The notes beneath the pieces are model-generated. The model made no database searches and was not told the origin of the DNA. It saw only the letters and a program-made list of their open reading frames with translations. This document shows positions 25,434-37,812 of a DNA stretch of 64,000 nt, piece by piece. The translations under genes were made by a program, and so were the position numbers. Source of the stretch: Toxotes chatareus (Eukaryota; Chordata; Actinopteri; Toxotidae); the NCBI GenBank assembly GCA_016801885.1, contig CM028900.1:7843501-7907500 (forward strand), in the 5' to 3' direction. Position 1 is the stretch's first letter, and each line of letters begins with the position of its first letter.

Positions 25434-27014
25434 AACATGTATAACTGTATACACATTTTTTTTAGACTGCTGTTTTTGCCCCTCTGATATAAATAGGTTC
25501 ACGTTTAGTAAACATGCATACATACAGATACATATATAAATACACAATGGAGAGAAAAAACACAGAGGATATATTTTATACACTGGACTATTTTGTTCAT
25601 TCTTTGCAGTTGGCTCACAACACACAAATGTACTACAGAGGCTGTCCTAGCTTGGTCAATATCTCTCTCTCTAAATGATGAGGAATGGCCTGTGCAGCTG
25701 TAACACTGTGCTGGGAGATTGATCACATGCAGACTACTGGAGATTAAATGGCTTTCTTGTGGAGAGCCAGACTGCCCCTGGATGGTGCATTGTGTAGATA
25801 CGTAAGAAACCTGTATTCTTTGCTCGGGTTCACAGCAGCTGCAGAGCTCTAGGATAGGCCAGCATACAAAGGCAATCAAGCCATAATGCACAGATTTATA
25901 GGATTACATTTGACTGCCTCATTATTTTTCTTCCTAAAGTTAAGGACAAAGAAATTGTTGATTATATCATCTGTCAAAGATTGGAATTGTGATATTACTG
26001 GTTTGTGCCTCCGTTGTAAGCCATCGGTGCGTGTGTTATGAAATCAGGAGTTCTTCAAAACAATATGAAATATGTGTAAATGTTTACACATGATTTTGTG
26101 AAGGACCAAGTGGAGCTTTACACTTGCGAAAACCACACGACAGTGAGGATATTTTAATGCGGCAAGTCTTAAAATTTCCTCTTACTGTTTCCATTTAAAG
26201 ACCATCACAGCTTGGCATATTACTCCCTTCCTGTATGTTCAGGGAGATTACATGAATGAATGTGTAATGTTGCATGCGTGTTTGTGTGTCATGGGTGTGG
26301 TGTGTGGAGGAAGGAGGCTAAAGTGAAAAGATTATTAGAGGGACATGTGGTGTGAAATACATTTGCTGGTCCTCACTGATAATGAAGCAATTATGCTGAG
26401 GAAACGTTCATGCTTGTGTAATATTCTGCGTGTGCACTGTCGTAATGGTGTGAGAGTATGTTTAAGTGAGTGGGTTTATATATACTACAGAAATAGATTG
26501 TCAGGTAATTAAATGTTGGTAAATGGGGAGAATTGCCACTAGATGGTTTTATAGACATCAAGGCAATTTAGCCCACATTAAATGGCTGTGATACAGCAAC
26601 AGGAATGTGTGCTTATTTTTAAGTGTATTGTGATATCTGATTACCCAGAAGAGACTGTTGTGTTTAGGCTTAATGATCAGCCTGAACATGCGATTCCTGT
26701 GGTGACTCCTGTGGAGTTTTTCCTGCCAGGTTTCAAGTTTCCTAAATTCCCTATTTGTATTTTTCTCAATCAATCAGACTCAAATCAGCCATGGAAGAAG
26801 TATTCAGAGTCTTTATTCAAATAAAAGGACAAAGACTACAGCATGGAAAGACTGTTTTACAAGTCCTGCATTTTAAAGGCTACTAAAGTATCATCAGCAA
26901 AATTTACTTAAAGTATTTAAAGTGAAAGCACTCAACATGGAATGGCCCCTGTCCTTTTTAATTTATTATATATTATGTTGTTTGATTATCATTATGCATT
27001 ATGTTTTCAGGTTA

Positions 27015-27215
27015 TCCTGAAGACTCCTGTGGAAGTATTGTGGGAATTTATTTAAATTCGGCACAAATGTTCAGGCGGAATCAAGAATAAACTGATTAGG
27101 ATTTGGAAGTCAAAGGTCAAAGTCAGTGTGACCTCACGTTCATCCTGTTCAACATGAACCATCAGGAACATGTGGAGGGAATTTCATTAGATCTGGCACA
27201 AACAATTCCTTCAAA
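27015..27215 (+). repeat. Nested repeat with about 135-bp internal periodicity
   Basis: gggaatttatttaaattcgg followed by cacaaat (from 27042) recurs as gggaatttcattagatctgg followed by cacaaac (from 27177), so the unit is about 135 bp with a little over one copy. Between them lies gtcaaaggtcaaagtcagtg, reminiscent of the 'ggtcaaggtcactgtgacc' repeat widespread in fish. It interrupts copy A of the host repeat. Confidence 0.55.
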
Positions 27216-27370
27216 GTAATGAATGTATATAATCAATAAAATGTTGCATTTCTTTGTCAGTAATACATCTTATTTTATAAGTAAAATCTGAAAATGTAAG
27301 GTAACTAGTAACTCTACCTGTGAGAGTAAAAAATAATTTCATTTGACTTCAAAATGTGAAGCGCAGATTC

Positions 27371-27637
27371 CTTCATTCATCTCCTAAACCGCTTGATCAG
27401 TCAGGGTCATGGGGAAGCTGCAGCCTATCCCAGCTGACCAGGGGCAAGATGCAGGGTACACCCTGGACTGGTCGCCAGTCAATCACAGGGCCAACACACA
27501 GAGATTTTGGGACTGTGGGAAGAAGCCAGAGAAAATCGGGAAAATCCACACAGAAGAGCCCAGACCAGGGTTCAAACCTTGAACCCGCTTGCTGTGAGGC
27601 AACAGTGCTAACCACTGCACCACTGTGCCACCGAGCT
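27371..27637 (+). mobile_element. Nested SINE-like repeat with a 7-bp target duplication
   Basis: The insert reads from cattcatctcctaaaccgct through agctgaccaggggcaag and ctggactggtcgccagtcaa to cttgctgtgaggcaacagtg and ccactgtgccacc, a dispersed repeat present in very high copy in teleosts. CAGATTC occurs on both sides (27364-27370 and 27638-27644) as a target-site duplication, and joining the flanks restores the host repeat. Relative to the full element I know, the middle part with 'cattcacactcacattcac' is missing. A pol III B-box-like GGGTTCAAACC lies near its right side. Confidence 0.65.
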
Positions 27638-30337
27638 CAGATTCACAGTAGCGTGAAATCTTAAGTACAGACTCCTCCGAATTGTACAATTCTTGAGTAA
27701 ATGTACTTAGGTACATTCCACCACAGCATGCGGTATGTGTGCTTATTGACATGAATGAGAGTTATTAATTTTTGGCACATGGCATATGGAGGTGTGTTTG
27801 ATTGTTCTTTGACAGTGATTACATCAGATGTCTTTGGAAAACCCAGAGGTTATGCCACAGGCAGAAAAACTACAAAGATCAGCAACCTAGAAAGCCCTTC
27901 AGGCCATTTAAACTACAATTACCTGCAGTCCGCTGTCATCTCCTTCTGTCGATGTGATGTGCTCTCAGTTGCTGTTGTTAGACCTTCAGAAGTGCAGACG
28001 TACAAGTGTTACACATAGCAATTAACACTCACACATGCATCCCCAGTGTTTGTGTGTATCTAGCTACCATCCCTCATTAAGCAAAAACTTACAAAAAGTG
28101 AGCTCCATGCTGAGACTGTGGGGGAGGAATCTGAGTACATCTCCAAATGCTAATGAGAGGAGCCTGTTTCAACAGACTGCTTTGTCTTTGTGTGTATTCA
28201 TTTGAGCATGTTTGTGTGTGTATGTGTGTTAGCTTTTTTTTTTTTCCAAAGGTAGGGCGAATTCTAAGCACAGTTATTTTTACATATCATTAGTAGCCCA
28301 GTGCAGCCCCATCACCCTGACAACTACATCCCTTCCTTTCCCTTCTGCTTATCACCATAACAACTAATCTACCGTAAATAGTGCTGTTTCCCTGTTTCAC
28401 CTCTCAGTCTCTCTCTTTCTCTGTTTCCCTCCATCACTCTTTATTTCTTTCTACCTTTTCTGCATTTCTCGCTTTCTCTCCACCCCCCTTGTTGCCACAG
28501 CACCCTCCTTGTCCTTCACTGCCGCTGCCGTTTCTTCTACTCCTGTCTAGTTGTTCTGTTTGGAGTTCATTTTTCTGTGCCACTGCAGATGTGGGTGGTT
28601 CTGGTGACTGCACAATAACCTTTCTACTGCTTCACATTGTCAAGTGCCTGAGCTCAGATGGCGATCAATAAAAAAGGCAGCTGTAACAAGTTATCCAGCA
28701 AAATTCCAGATCCTATATTGGTTTTTTCTTTTTTTTTTTTTAATAAAGGGAGCTATTTAAAGGCATACTTCTCTGTACATATGTATAGATATATGCTTTG
28801 ACTGTTTGATATTTATATCCTATTTGATGAAGCTGTATCTTTAGAAGATAAAGTCTCCTCCATTCCTTTGTGTTTGACCTAAATGTGTTATTGACGGTGA
28901 GCCTGGCCTGACAACTTGATTGGCCTACTACGCTCCAGGATTTACTTGCCAGCCTGGCAGGCTTTCACAATCAAAGATCAAGCCAATGGTCTGTTGGCTG
29001 AGTAGCTCTGGGATTGACTTAACAGCCTGATGTGCTAATGCAGAGTTATCCCAAGGTTGAGCAGCGTAGCAAGGACACACATGCTGTTTTGCGGTCTGTG
29101 TAGATCCGCAATCTATAAAGAGGCACGGGACATTTAGAAAGGTGACGGCAAACACTTATCTATGTTGAGAAAGTACTCCTGGAACAAAAGCAAAACCTTG
29201 CTTCCACTTCAATGCATTTTGCATTTTAATTCTTTACTCTGCCTCTATTGTTTCCCTTTGCCTGACTCTCCCTGTTTTAATCACTGTTTCAAATCACTAA
29301 TTATTCTGGTTTATTCTGTTTCCTTTCCCCTCCCCCCTCCCCTTCTTCCTTGCCTGACTCAATCTTTTCATCAGCAGCACATGAGAGGTCACCTTTGTGC
29401 ACCTCTGCCCCATTTTGTGTCTTTTTCTCCGTTCACATACTCCACGTTCATGTTCTTTGCTCTTTTCTTTCAATTTCTATCCAGAGCTTAAGGGAAGCCA
29501 TCCTGGATCCCCTCTTACATAACCACCTCCCCCTCACTCTCCTGGATAAGTGCATGTGTATAAAGCAACGTGAGTGTTCAAGGCAGAGGGAATATTGATA
29601 TTATCGCTGCTTACTAAATATTAGGGTTATCCCTCTAATGGACCGCCGTGTCAGAGTGGGGTAAAACGAAATCCTGATTAACATCTCCTCAGATTTCAGC
29701 CCAGAATTGTTCCCTGGAGATTGACTGGCAACCATAGGAAAAGCCTGAAGAAACAAACAAGAAAGAAAGACAACATGAATGGTGTTTGGACCATACCAGT
29801 TTAAATGTCACTTGAAAGGATATTCTTTCGAGCTTTATTTGAAGGCAGTTCTTACCACACATCTTGTATTCCTATAATGTCCCTTCCCTAACTGGTTCCC
29901 ATACACATGCTTCAGTGGCTTGCTGTATGTGATGTTGTTGTCTGTGACGTTGGGACTCTTTTGAAGCTAAAAATGCCTATGCTCTCCCTCTCTGTCGCTC
30001 TCTCCCCTTTCTCTCTCTCTCTCTGCCTTCATTAAGAGGTTGTCTTAAGCTACCCAGCTTAACGCTATTTACATTTTCATTATTCTACCGTTACCGGGAA
30101 GAAATGGCATAAAATCCAGCAGTGTTCAGGACATTAGACAAGCTTCATTCTCACAGCAAATGGATTTACATAAATAAGGAGGTTGATACATGGAAATGGA
30201 GAGAAAGAGAAAGCAAAGAGAAGAGGAGATGAGGCAACAAAAGATGGGAAGAAGTGAGAGTGCAAAAGTATGGAGAATCTCTGAAATGGATCAAGAAGGA
30301 CAAGTTGTGATGCAGAGGCAGGAAGGGTGAGAGAGGA

Positions 30338-30362
30338 GGGGTGGGGGAGGGGAGGGGAGGGG
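30338..30362 (+). other. Very strong G-quadruplex motif
   Basis: Five G-runs of 4, 5, 4, 4 and 4 separated by single T or A bases make 25 nt. Single-nucleotide loops give the most stable parallel quadruplexes. It is on the coding strand of the intron, so the pre-mRNA could fold as well. Confidence 0.85.
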
Positions 30363-30689
30363 AGATCTAAAGTGGTAAATGAGAGGGGATTGTGTCGGGT
30401 GCTTTGGCTGTATAAAGTGGGCTCCGAGGGACTGACAGAGGTCCTCTGATCCACTGCATGTGATCAATACAGTTCTGGGTTCCCTCATTACTCGAACAGA
30501 CCTCATTGTGTTTACCATACAATGGACTAGTGGGAACTAGTTTATTTGTATTTGTCAGCCTGTGTGTTTGTGCATAATAAGGTATCTCCGTTTTGGCCCT
30601 TTTCTCTTGCCTCCTACATATTATTTTTTCTGTTTAGTTTCTGTTAAGAGAGTTTATGATGTCATTTCAGTATTACAGACTTTTATTTT

Positions 30690-30928
30690 TCTCAATTATT
30701 TAGTTTATCAAAAAATGGTGAAATATGTCCATCCAAGTCTCACAGTTCAATGTAACACAGTTCAGATGTGTTGTTTTGCCCAACCAACTCAGATGTTTAA
30801 TTTGCTATAATGTAAAACAGGGAAAAGCTTCAAACATTCACATTTGAGAAGATGGAGCCACCAAAAGTTTGACATTTTATCTCATAAAATGACAATTTAG
30901 TCGATTATCAAAATAGTTCCAGCTTTAG
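30690..30928 (+). mobile_element. MITE-like teleost repeat, copy 1
   Basis: Shares ordered blocks with 34168-34432: an aaatggtgaaatatgtcca part, tttgctataatgtaaaac, cacatttgagaagatggagc, tttgacattt and gtcgattatcaaaatagttc. These match a short AT-rich repeat known from many fish genomes, probably a non-autonomous DNA element. Its first part, with the expected gcaactaacgattat end, is degraded. Confidence 0.6.
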
Positions 30929-31117
30929 ATTGAATGAATTTTAAGTTCTTGACCTGTACTGCTTCTGTACGTACACCCAGGGTTTAAATGGGAGACATAT
31001 ATAAATGCCTGTTTTTGTGAACATTGTTTTAGAATAATGTTTATTCACATTTGTTTGTGCTTGTTTTTGTGCAAAATATTCATAATGCAGCAATAAGGCT
31101 GATGTTGGTATGAGTTC

Positions 31118-31124
<7 letters not shown>

Positions 31125-31163
<39 letters not shown>
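31125..31163. repeat. (TG)n microsatellite
   Basis: Thirty-nine nucleotides of TG repeat preceded by tatata. Confidence 0.95.
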
Positions 31164-31164
<1 letters not shown>

Positions 31165-31963
31165 TGTACAAGCCCCAATAGTTCCTTTAGAATGCTAATG
31201 ATAGATTAGCCTCAGAGGCTTCCTCAAGCCTCACCGATTTTCCTCTGGGAATATCAGCCAATCATGGACAGCATTTCTCCCTTTCAACCCTCTCAACACA
31301 CATTCCCAGCCACTCGTGACCCTGAGACACTCTCTTCAAACCAGGAATAAAGACGGAACAATAACAGGAAAGAACTCAAGTTTCCCCTTTTCTTCCCTCA
31401 GTGTTCTTTTCATTTAAATGTTCTCAGGAATTTTCTATTTGAAACCCTCTCAATCTCTCTCTCACTCCTGTTGCTGTTGTTTGCTGGGTGAACTCGTAAC
31501 CCATGAGCCCAGGCCCCTCTCAGCAGTCCAGAGAGAACTTGGAGCAACAGAAGGAGGAAAATGTTCAAAAGGAACAGAGATTCAGTGAGCACTTCACAAA
31601 GACTGTTCCTTTTAGCCAGCTTCTACATACAGCTGTCTCCTTGCAACGTATGTAGTATAGTGATGTAATGAAGAGCTGTTAGTGTAATGGTGAATGTAGA
31701 GTGGACATAATGTGCTCATTTACTGGTTGTTGTAAGATTCGCTTTTTTTTTCCTCTTTTACAATACAAACATCTTATACAGTCTTTTGCAAGCTTTTATA
31801 ACAAATTGCCACAAAGTTTACCCTTAAAACGATTTTCCTTAGGAAAATACATATCCTCAGTAATATATGTGATATGTTCTCGCCTCTAGACATGCAATAA
31901 ATGATCCTACTGTTTCTCTAAATCTGGACTGACATTCTATCTTTTTGAATCCTGTTATATACA

Positions 31964-32046
31964 AATATATATACATACACACATATATATGTATATGTGT
32001 GTGTGTGTATATATATATATATTTTTTTAAATATATATATATTTTA
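31964..32046. repeat. AT-rich palindromic tract
   Basis: Blocks of TA, a TG run and further TA blocks, including aaatatatatatattt, form several overlapping self-complementary stretches. It is able to cruciform and probably length-variable. Confidence 0.8.
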
Positions 32047-32671
32047 ATCTTGGGAGTCAGGAGTAAATTACAATGGAAATCTCTACTCGAGAGCATTCAC
32101 TGTAATAGACACATCTCCTAGTCTAATGAAAGGTAAACAGCATGAACACACACACAGGAGACAACCATTGTGTGCATAAGAGCTGAGTACAAAGGCTGTG
32201 CATCCACTCTCCAAACCCTGCTCTGTTTGAGAATAGGGGTCAAAGGTCTTGCTCTGTACATACAGGAAGATTGAAATGAGAGTTTGTGTGTTTATGCAAG
32301 GGCTGTTGTCTGGGTGTTTTCTCTCAGGCCATGTTTAAAATAAGAGATTATGAGCCTCTGCTTCCTGATTTTATTCCTAATGATATCTGATAATTATGAT
32401 TCAATCTCAGAATTTGATTTGGCCATCCCTGTTTTAGGTTTTATTTTCCCCCAACACACACCAATCAAATTAACAGAGCAGTTCAGCTTGTATCATAGCT
32501 CACTGCCATCCTGAATTGATCTTGGTGTACTATACTCATCTATTAACAAGATATTTGCCTGCTGTTGCCATCTATCATACAGCTGAAGCTGTATAATAGT
32601 AAACAACACACACAAAATGTGTTACTATCAGAGTAGATGCTTTTGTCAGTCTCATCCAAAGCCCTTAATTA

Positions 32672-32729
<58 letters not shown>
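32672..32729. repeat. Compound (GT)n-(GA)n microsatellite
   Basis: About 19 nt of GT switch directly into about 39 nt of AG with one AAA interruption. The left part can form Z-DNA and the right part a triplex. Confidence 0.95.
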
Positions 32730-34167
32730 ATATGTGGAAAAGTGGAGTGTAATGTTGATGGTGAAAGGGTGAAGGACACCTCCTCTCCACAGGTGCACAC
32801 CTCCCCTCCCAGAAGAGCCCTCATGCCCCTGGTCCCTGTATTGTCCACTTCTGTGTCCCTCTCCATCCCCTGCTCTTGTGCTATAGATTTAAATAATTGA
32901 ACCCATGGTTCCTACCAAATTAGCTGAATTATTGTGAAGTAGCTGAATGCCTGCTTTTCACTAATGGGATGGTGCTTTCGGGCAGATGTTTTATAGAAAA
33001 GGGGGTCTTAATTCATTTTAAATTTTTGATAAGTGTTATACTTAGATTATAGGAAAACTGATTTTCCTTCTCTGATGGATGGGCTTGCTGTTGGGACAAG
33101 TTCACAGCAAACACCAAATGGTCTGGAGCTTAAGTACATTCTATTCTCTGCCTCTCCCACAGAATGGGACATTTCTGTTTCAAAAATATTGTAAGAGACA
33201 GTAATGACCATAATTGCCTGCCAAGGCTCATTCACATCCACAGCTCAATAAGGTACTGCTTGTATCTGCTTCCCTCTAGTGAATCCTGACCTTGGCTTGT
33301 TCTTTCTGTCTCTCATTCAGCATGTTTTCTTTGTTTAAACTTCCAAATGTCATTTCAGGGCACACCCACAACTTCTATTTTATCACACCCTAGGAAGCCT
33401 TTGCACAATGACATTCAAGTTTGTTTCCCTGACCTGTCGCCTCTGGCTAGTATCTTCAGCTTTGTCAGTACATGCAGCGTCTCTTCTCTCCTGTCCAGGA
33501 CATCTCTTTTCTTGCAGTCCTTATCATATCTCAAGGCCCCTTGCCTTCTCTGTAATATCCATTTTAGCATCCAGTCCTCCCACAACCAGCCTGCCTGCTT
33601 TGTGTCTGTGATCCCCGGTGCATCATTGGCATGACTGGGCAAGGCACAGCTGTTTCGGAGCCGGGCAGAGTGGGTATGGGCACTGGTCCAGGCTTGCCGG
33701 CAGCTGGATTAGCAGTGTAGCCATTAGCACCTGAACTCCTGTAATGTGACAGTATGACAGGGATTATGCCATCTGAGGGCAAGTGACAGGAGCTGAGAGG
33801 CAGAAAGGGGCAAGCTGGGAAATGGGGTAAATTGCGGAAATGGGAAGCAAGCAGGTAGGAAGGTATGTGTGCTGCAGGATTGTTGGATGCTGAGTAGAGA
33901 AAAGGGATGCTAAAAGAGCGAACCGCCTGAAGTTGCAGAGTGGACGGAAAACTGAGAGATTGGGTGGGAGACAAAGCAGGATTATGCATTACAGAGAAGG
34001 ATCCTGAATTAATGAAAGAAAACAATTGAATTTGTGCACATGAAGGAAGAAAAGGTATTTTAGGGTGATGTACTCTCAAATTTTAGATACCTTACAGGCA
34101 GGTCCATAAATGTAGCACTATATTATACATATGTTAATAAGTGTACAACAATACACACATTCAAATT

Positions 34168-34432
34168 AGGACTGCAAATAATGATTATTTTGATAATTTA
34201 TGAATCTGCAGTTTATTTCCTCCATTAATTGTTTGGTGTGAATTTTATCAGCTAATTGGCCAAAAGGTATTCAGTTTATTATAATGTTAAGACAAGAAAA
34301 AGTGGCAAATTGTTTATTTCAGAAGCTGGAACAGTCACATTTTTGGCATTAAACAATTAATTGATTATAAAGACAAATGCTGATTTATTTTCCATTGACC
34401 AACTAAATGTTTAATCAGCCAATCACTCTAAT
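34168..34432 (+). mobile_element. MITE-like teleost repeat, copy 2
   Basis: It begins actgcaaataatgattattt and ends near ccattgaccaactaaatgtt. The middle has cagtttattataatgttaag, cagaagctggaacagtcaca and tttttggcatt in the same order as copy 1, and the tail aattgattataaagacaaat also corresponds. The two copies are well diverged, so the insertions are old. Confidence 0.65.
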
Positions 34433-35610
34433 TCTGATTAGATAAGAATTTTGAATTCAAGGTCATTTAATTACTCTGGTTGAAATGTACAATAGGTTTA
34501 CACTGCACAGTTTTGATTAAAAAATTAGATGAGCTGAGCTGAACAGTGGCAACAGTCTCTTTGGATACAAAGAACAAGTTGTTTAAAGAGTAAAAACACG
34601 TACACCTCATCCTGGCCTCTCATATCTTGGTTCTACAACACCTGCTGTTGTGTTTTACATCTTGTGTCCACTTCCGGTGAACGGTTTTCTTAGCAGTGAA
34701 TGCTCTGAATACATCTGTGACTGTAGTTGTGTAAAGAGAATTGGCTGGTTGTTAAGAAATAAATGCAGTTGAAAGTGTGGGTTGATAGAGCTTTTTGTCA
34801 CAGAGGTCGGTCTGCTTAGGAGGTCTTTGAAAGTGTGTTTGTGTGTTTCTGGTGCTCAAGGTTCAGCGTCATTGCAGTTACACAATACAGGATTATATAA
34901 TGGAATGCATTTATATGCAGTTTATATATATTTTCTGTGAGCCATACCATTTAGAGGTGTGACCAGTCAGAATGCTTCCTATTGCTCCTCTATAAACGTT
35001 TACATAAACCTGACAGGGGACTTTCATCTTCTAGTTATTCTGAGTTTCTTGTGTAACAAGACAATGAAAACACTGCCATGTTTTCTGGGGAGTCTGTGTC
35101 TCTCCTGCTGCTTCCATCTCAAGTTCTTCATGGCTGCTTCCACTGTTATCCCGTGCTCTGTGCTGCATTTAAAGACAGTAGGAAAGTGATCTTCGATATT
35201 ATTTCGGAGCTCTGGACTGAAGCACATTACCATGTGCTTCTGCTAACGCTTGTCTGATTATTTTTACATTTTTATAGTTTCTTATTCTGTCCTTAATATT
35301 TCTTGAAAATGTTGCATTTCTTTTTCTTGGAGGGTCAGTCAGTTGGAACCATTACATTTTACCTCGGCTGAATTTACCAGTAATTGTACATCTGTCTGTA
35401 TCTAAAGCTTCCAAAGGATCTTAGCTCTGTCCTTCTCAAACACCACCCTTTGCAGTTTTACATCTGGACCTGGTGGGGTTTAACCTGTCCTTGGCACAGA
35501 TGTGCCTGTTCATGATCGCTGCAGAGAAATTGGTTTAATTCTTTGTTGTTTGTTCCATCCATTCAGTTCATCTTAGCTAAGTGGATTTTGAAAAGCAAAT
35601 TGGTAATGCA

Positions 35611-36096
35611 AAAAAAAAATCTCTCTTTCAAGCCTTTGTTTATATAGCATGTTTCATACAAGAAATGCAGCCAGTTGCAACATTAGAAAACAAATTAAAG
35701 TAATTACAGGTGAAGCAATAAAACAGAGACATAGATTACTTGATCCAAGCATTTTCAAAAAATAATTATTTGTGAACACAAACAAAACCCAGAAGCAAGG
35801 GGTGATACACATAAAACACAAAAAATATGATGTTTAAAAGAAACCAACTAATAAAACATTTAAAACATTGTTAATCACCAAACACTGGTAATCCAATGAA
35901 GTAAAATAACAGCATGGGAGCTATTTATGATTCAGTGTGGAGCAATGTGCTTAGTAAGGAAATAAGAACTACTTTAACTTGGTGTGGTTTATGTAATTAT
36001 TCAAATGGCAGGCTGTTCCATATAGCATACATGCTGAAAGCTGCGCCCATACACATCTTAGTCTTGGTTCAGGACTAATTAAAAGGTCAGCTTATC
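35611..36096 (+). repeat. Probable old dispersed repeat
   Basis: tttatatagcatgtttcata with atgcagccagttgc, and later ggcaggctgttccatatagc with ctgaaagctgc, resemble two ordered blocks of a fish repeat that usually reads 'tatagcacctttcatac...' and 'ggagtttgttccagag...ctaaaggctgc'. Similarity is by recollection only. Confidence 0.35.
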
Positions 36097-37164
36097 TGTA
36101 CATGCTATACATATCCTGAAGATATTTCATTACTTAGTTATATCCATGCAGATATTGAATAAGCACATGAAAAATCAAGGTTAGTATTTATTTTCATGTT
36201 AGCAGGAGAGAGAGACATGAAACAAGAATGGACAGCATATGCAGAAGAGTGAAATATTTATTGTCAGGTCAGATAACCTCAGTATGGTTTGGATGTGAAA
36301 GCTAAACTTTGTTGTTTGTGAAAGTTTGCATTTCAAATTTCATGTAAAGAAATTAAGTTATGACAATGAGAAACAGAGAGAGTTGGGCTATGAGAGGGGG
36401 AAAAAATAAGGGAGAGACGGTGCAGAGGTGAACTAGATTCCATTTTATACCTGGATAGAAAAATGGGAGTCCTCTTCAACAGAGATAGAGTGAAGGCTTT
36501 AGAGAGGCAGTTATACTCTGGCTGATCCTGAGCCTCCACTACCTCTTCAACATCATCTCCCTTAAAGGGAACCGATCGCTGCTGACCCCTCTGACAGAAC
36601 TGGTCTCTAGTTGCTGTGGTAACCAAATCTACTGTTGGCCTCCTCGTCCTCAGTTAAGTGGCTCTGATGGACTGTGGACTTCAAATGGCCCATGAAGGTG
36701 CTGCACTTTAGTCAGTGTGTGATCAGGAAACGGACAGGATTCCAGTTGGAGTTTCCAACATACCTTATGTAGAAGAGATGAGGAGCTTTATAATATGTAT
36801 ATAATAGTGCTGTTTACTTCTGTCTCTTTTGGATAGTAAAAGAGACATAAAGTAGTAATAAAATAGTAATTGGAGATGGAACAAATCCCAAACCTATAGC
36901 TGCAAACATATTGACTAAACTTGATTTACTTCGGCCCTCATAAGTTACCAGTGAGAAGGAAACACTATACAAAAAAGGTGTCAGAAAGACAGGGCACACA
37001 CACGACATGGAGCACTTGACTAAGTACTGCTGTCAATCACTTTCCATGTTCCATGTTCCAATGAATAACAGTTCTCTTGCCTTAACTGCTAATTCTTTCA
37101 AACACTTGTAACGCTATTACTGCACTCAAACTACAGACAGCCTCTTCACAAGAACAATGACCTG

Positions 37165-37430
37165 CCATCTTCTGTCCATATATGTATTTTACTGTAATGG
37201 TTGATTTTTAACTGCGGCAATGGGAGAGCTGATAACTGAATTTTTGATTTTTGAAGTAGCAAATAATGGAACTGGAGTCCGCAAATGGGTAAACAGCTTG
37301 GCTGGCTCTGTCCAATGGCAACAAAATCCATCTTCAACCACCTCTAAAACTCGCTAGTTAATGTATTATATCTTGTTTATTTAATCCAAACCAAAAGTCT
37401 AAAAACAACAGTTTACAGTCATTTTACAGT
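37165..37430 (-). repeat. Decayed teleost dispersed repeat, copy 2
   Basis: Read on the minus strand it gives ggattaaataaacaagatat, cattaactagcgagttttag followed by aggtgg, then ggattttgttgcc and ggacagagccagcc. That is the block order of copy 1 at 13304, extended further upstream. Confidence 0.6.
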
Positions 37431-37812
37431 ATATTTCCCAAAATATTAAACTTTACATAACATCTCTGTCTCATGTGTACATAAGCACCATGGCCACGAG
37501 GTTAGGTCAGACAGTCACATTTCTGCGACAGCAGTTCTGAATTGAATCATCACAAAAATTTAAGGGCTGCAACAGCACAAGGTAAAACATGCACAGAGAG
37601 CAATTAAACAAACATCTCATTTTCCATATTTAGAGCAATCTATAAATGTATCAGTCACTTATTGCAGTGAGTTGTTGAAGAGATTCTTCCGGTGTTTGAT
37701 CAGATTATAGAACAGTTTTTTTTTTCTCCCTCACGGTGCAGAAAAAAAGGGGTTTAAAAAAAGACTTTGTATTACGAATACTACAGTAATCAGACCATCT
37801 GTCTTTGTTCCT

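Larger units (their letters stand above)
26790..27726 (+). mobile_element. Non-autonomous teleost repeat, copy A, carrying two nested insertions
   Basis: The left end reads ATGGAAGAAGTATTCAG and the right end GTACATTCCACCAC (27712-27725), ends I recognise from a very common non-autonomous fish repeat. Body pieces include tcctgcatttt near 26870, atcagcaaaatttacttaaa at 26892 and ctgaaaatgtaaggtaacta near 27288. Two other repeats sit inside it (27015-27215 and 27371-27637). There is no coding capacity. A fragment of the same family in reverse orientation is at 45355-45530. Confidence 0.65.

Noticed and set aside
28381..28671. 96-codon frame with Ser/Leu/Pro-rich peptide
   Set aside because: It is the translation of a CT-rich pyrimidine stretch.
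33564..34079. 171-codon minus-strand frame
   Set aside because: Ser/Pro/Leu-rich composition follows from purine-rich plus-strand DNA, and there is no homology or exon structure.
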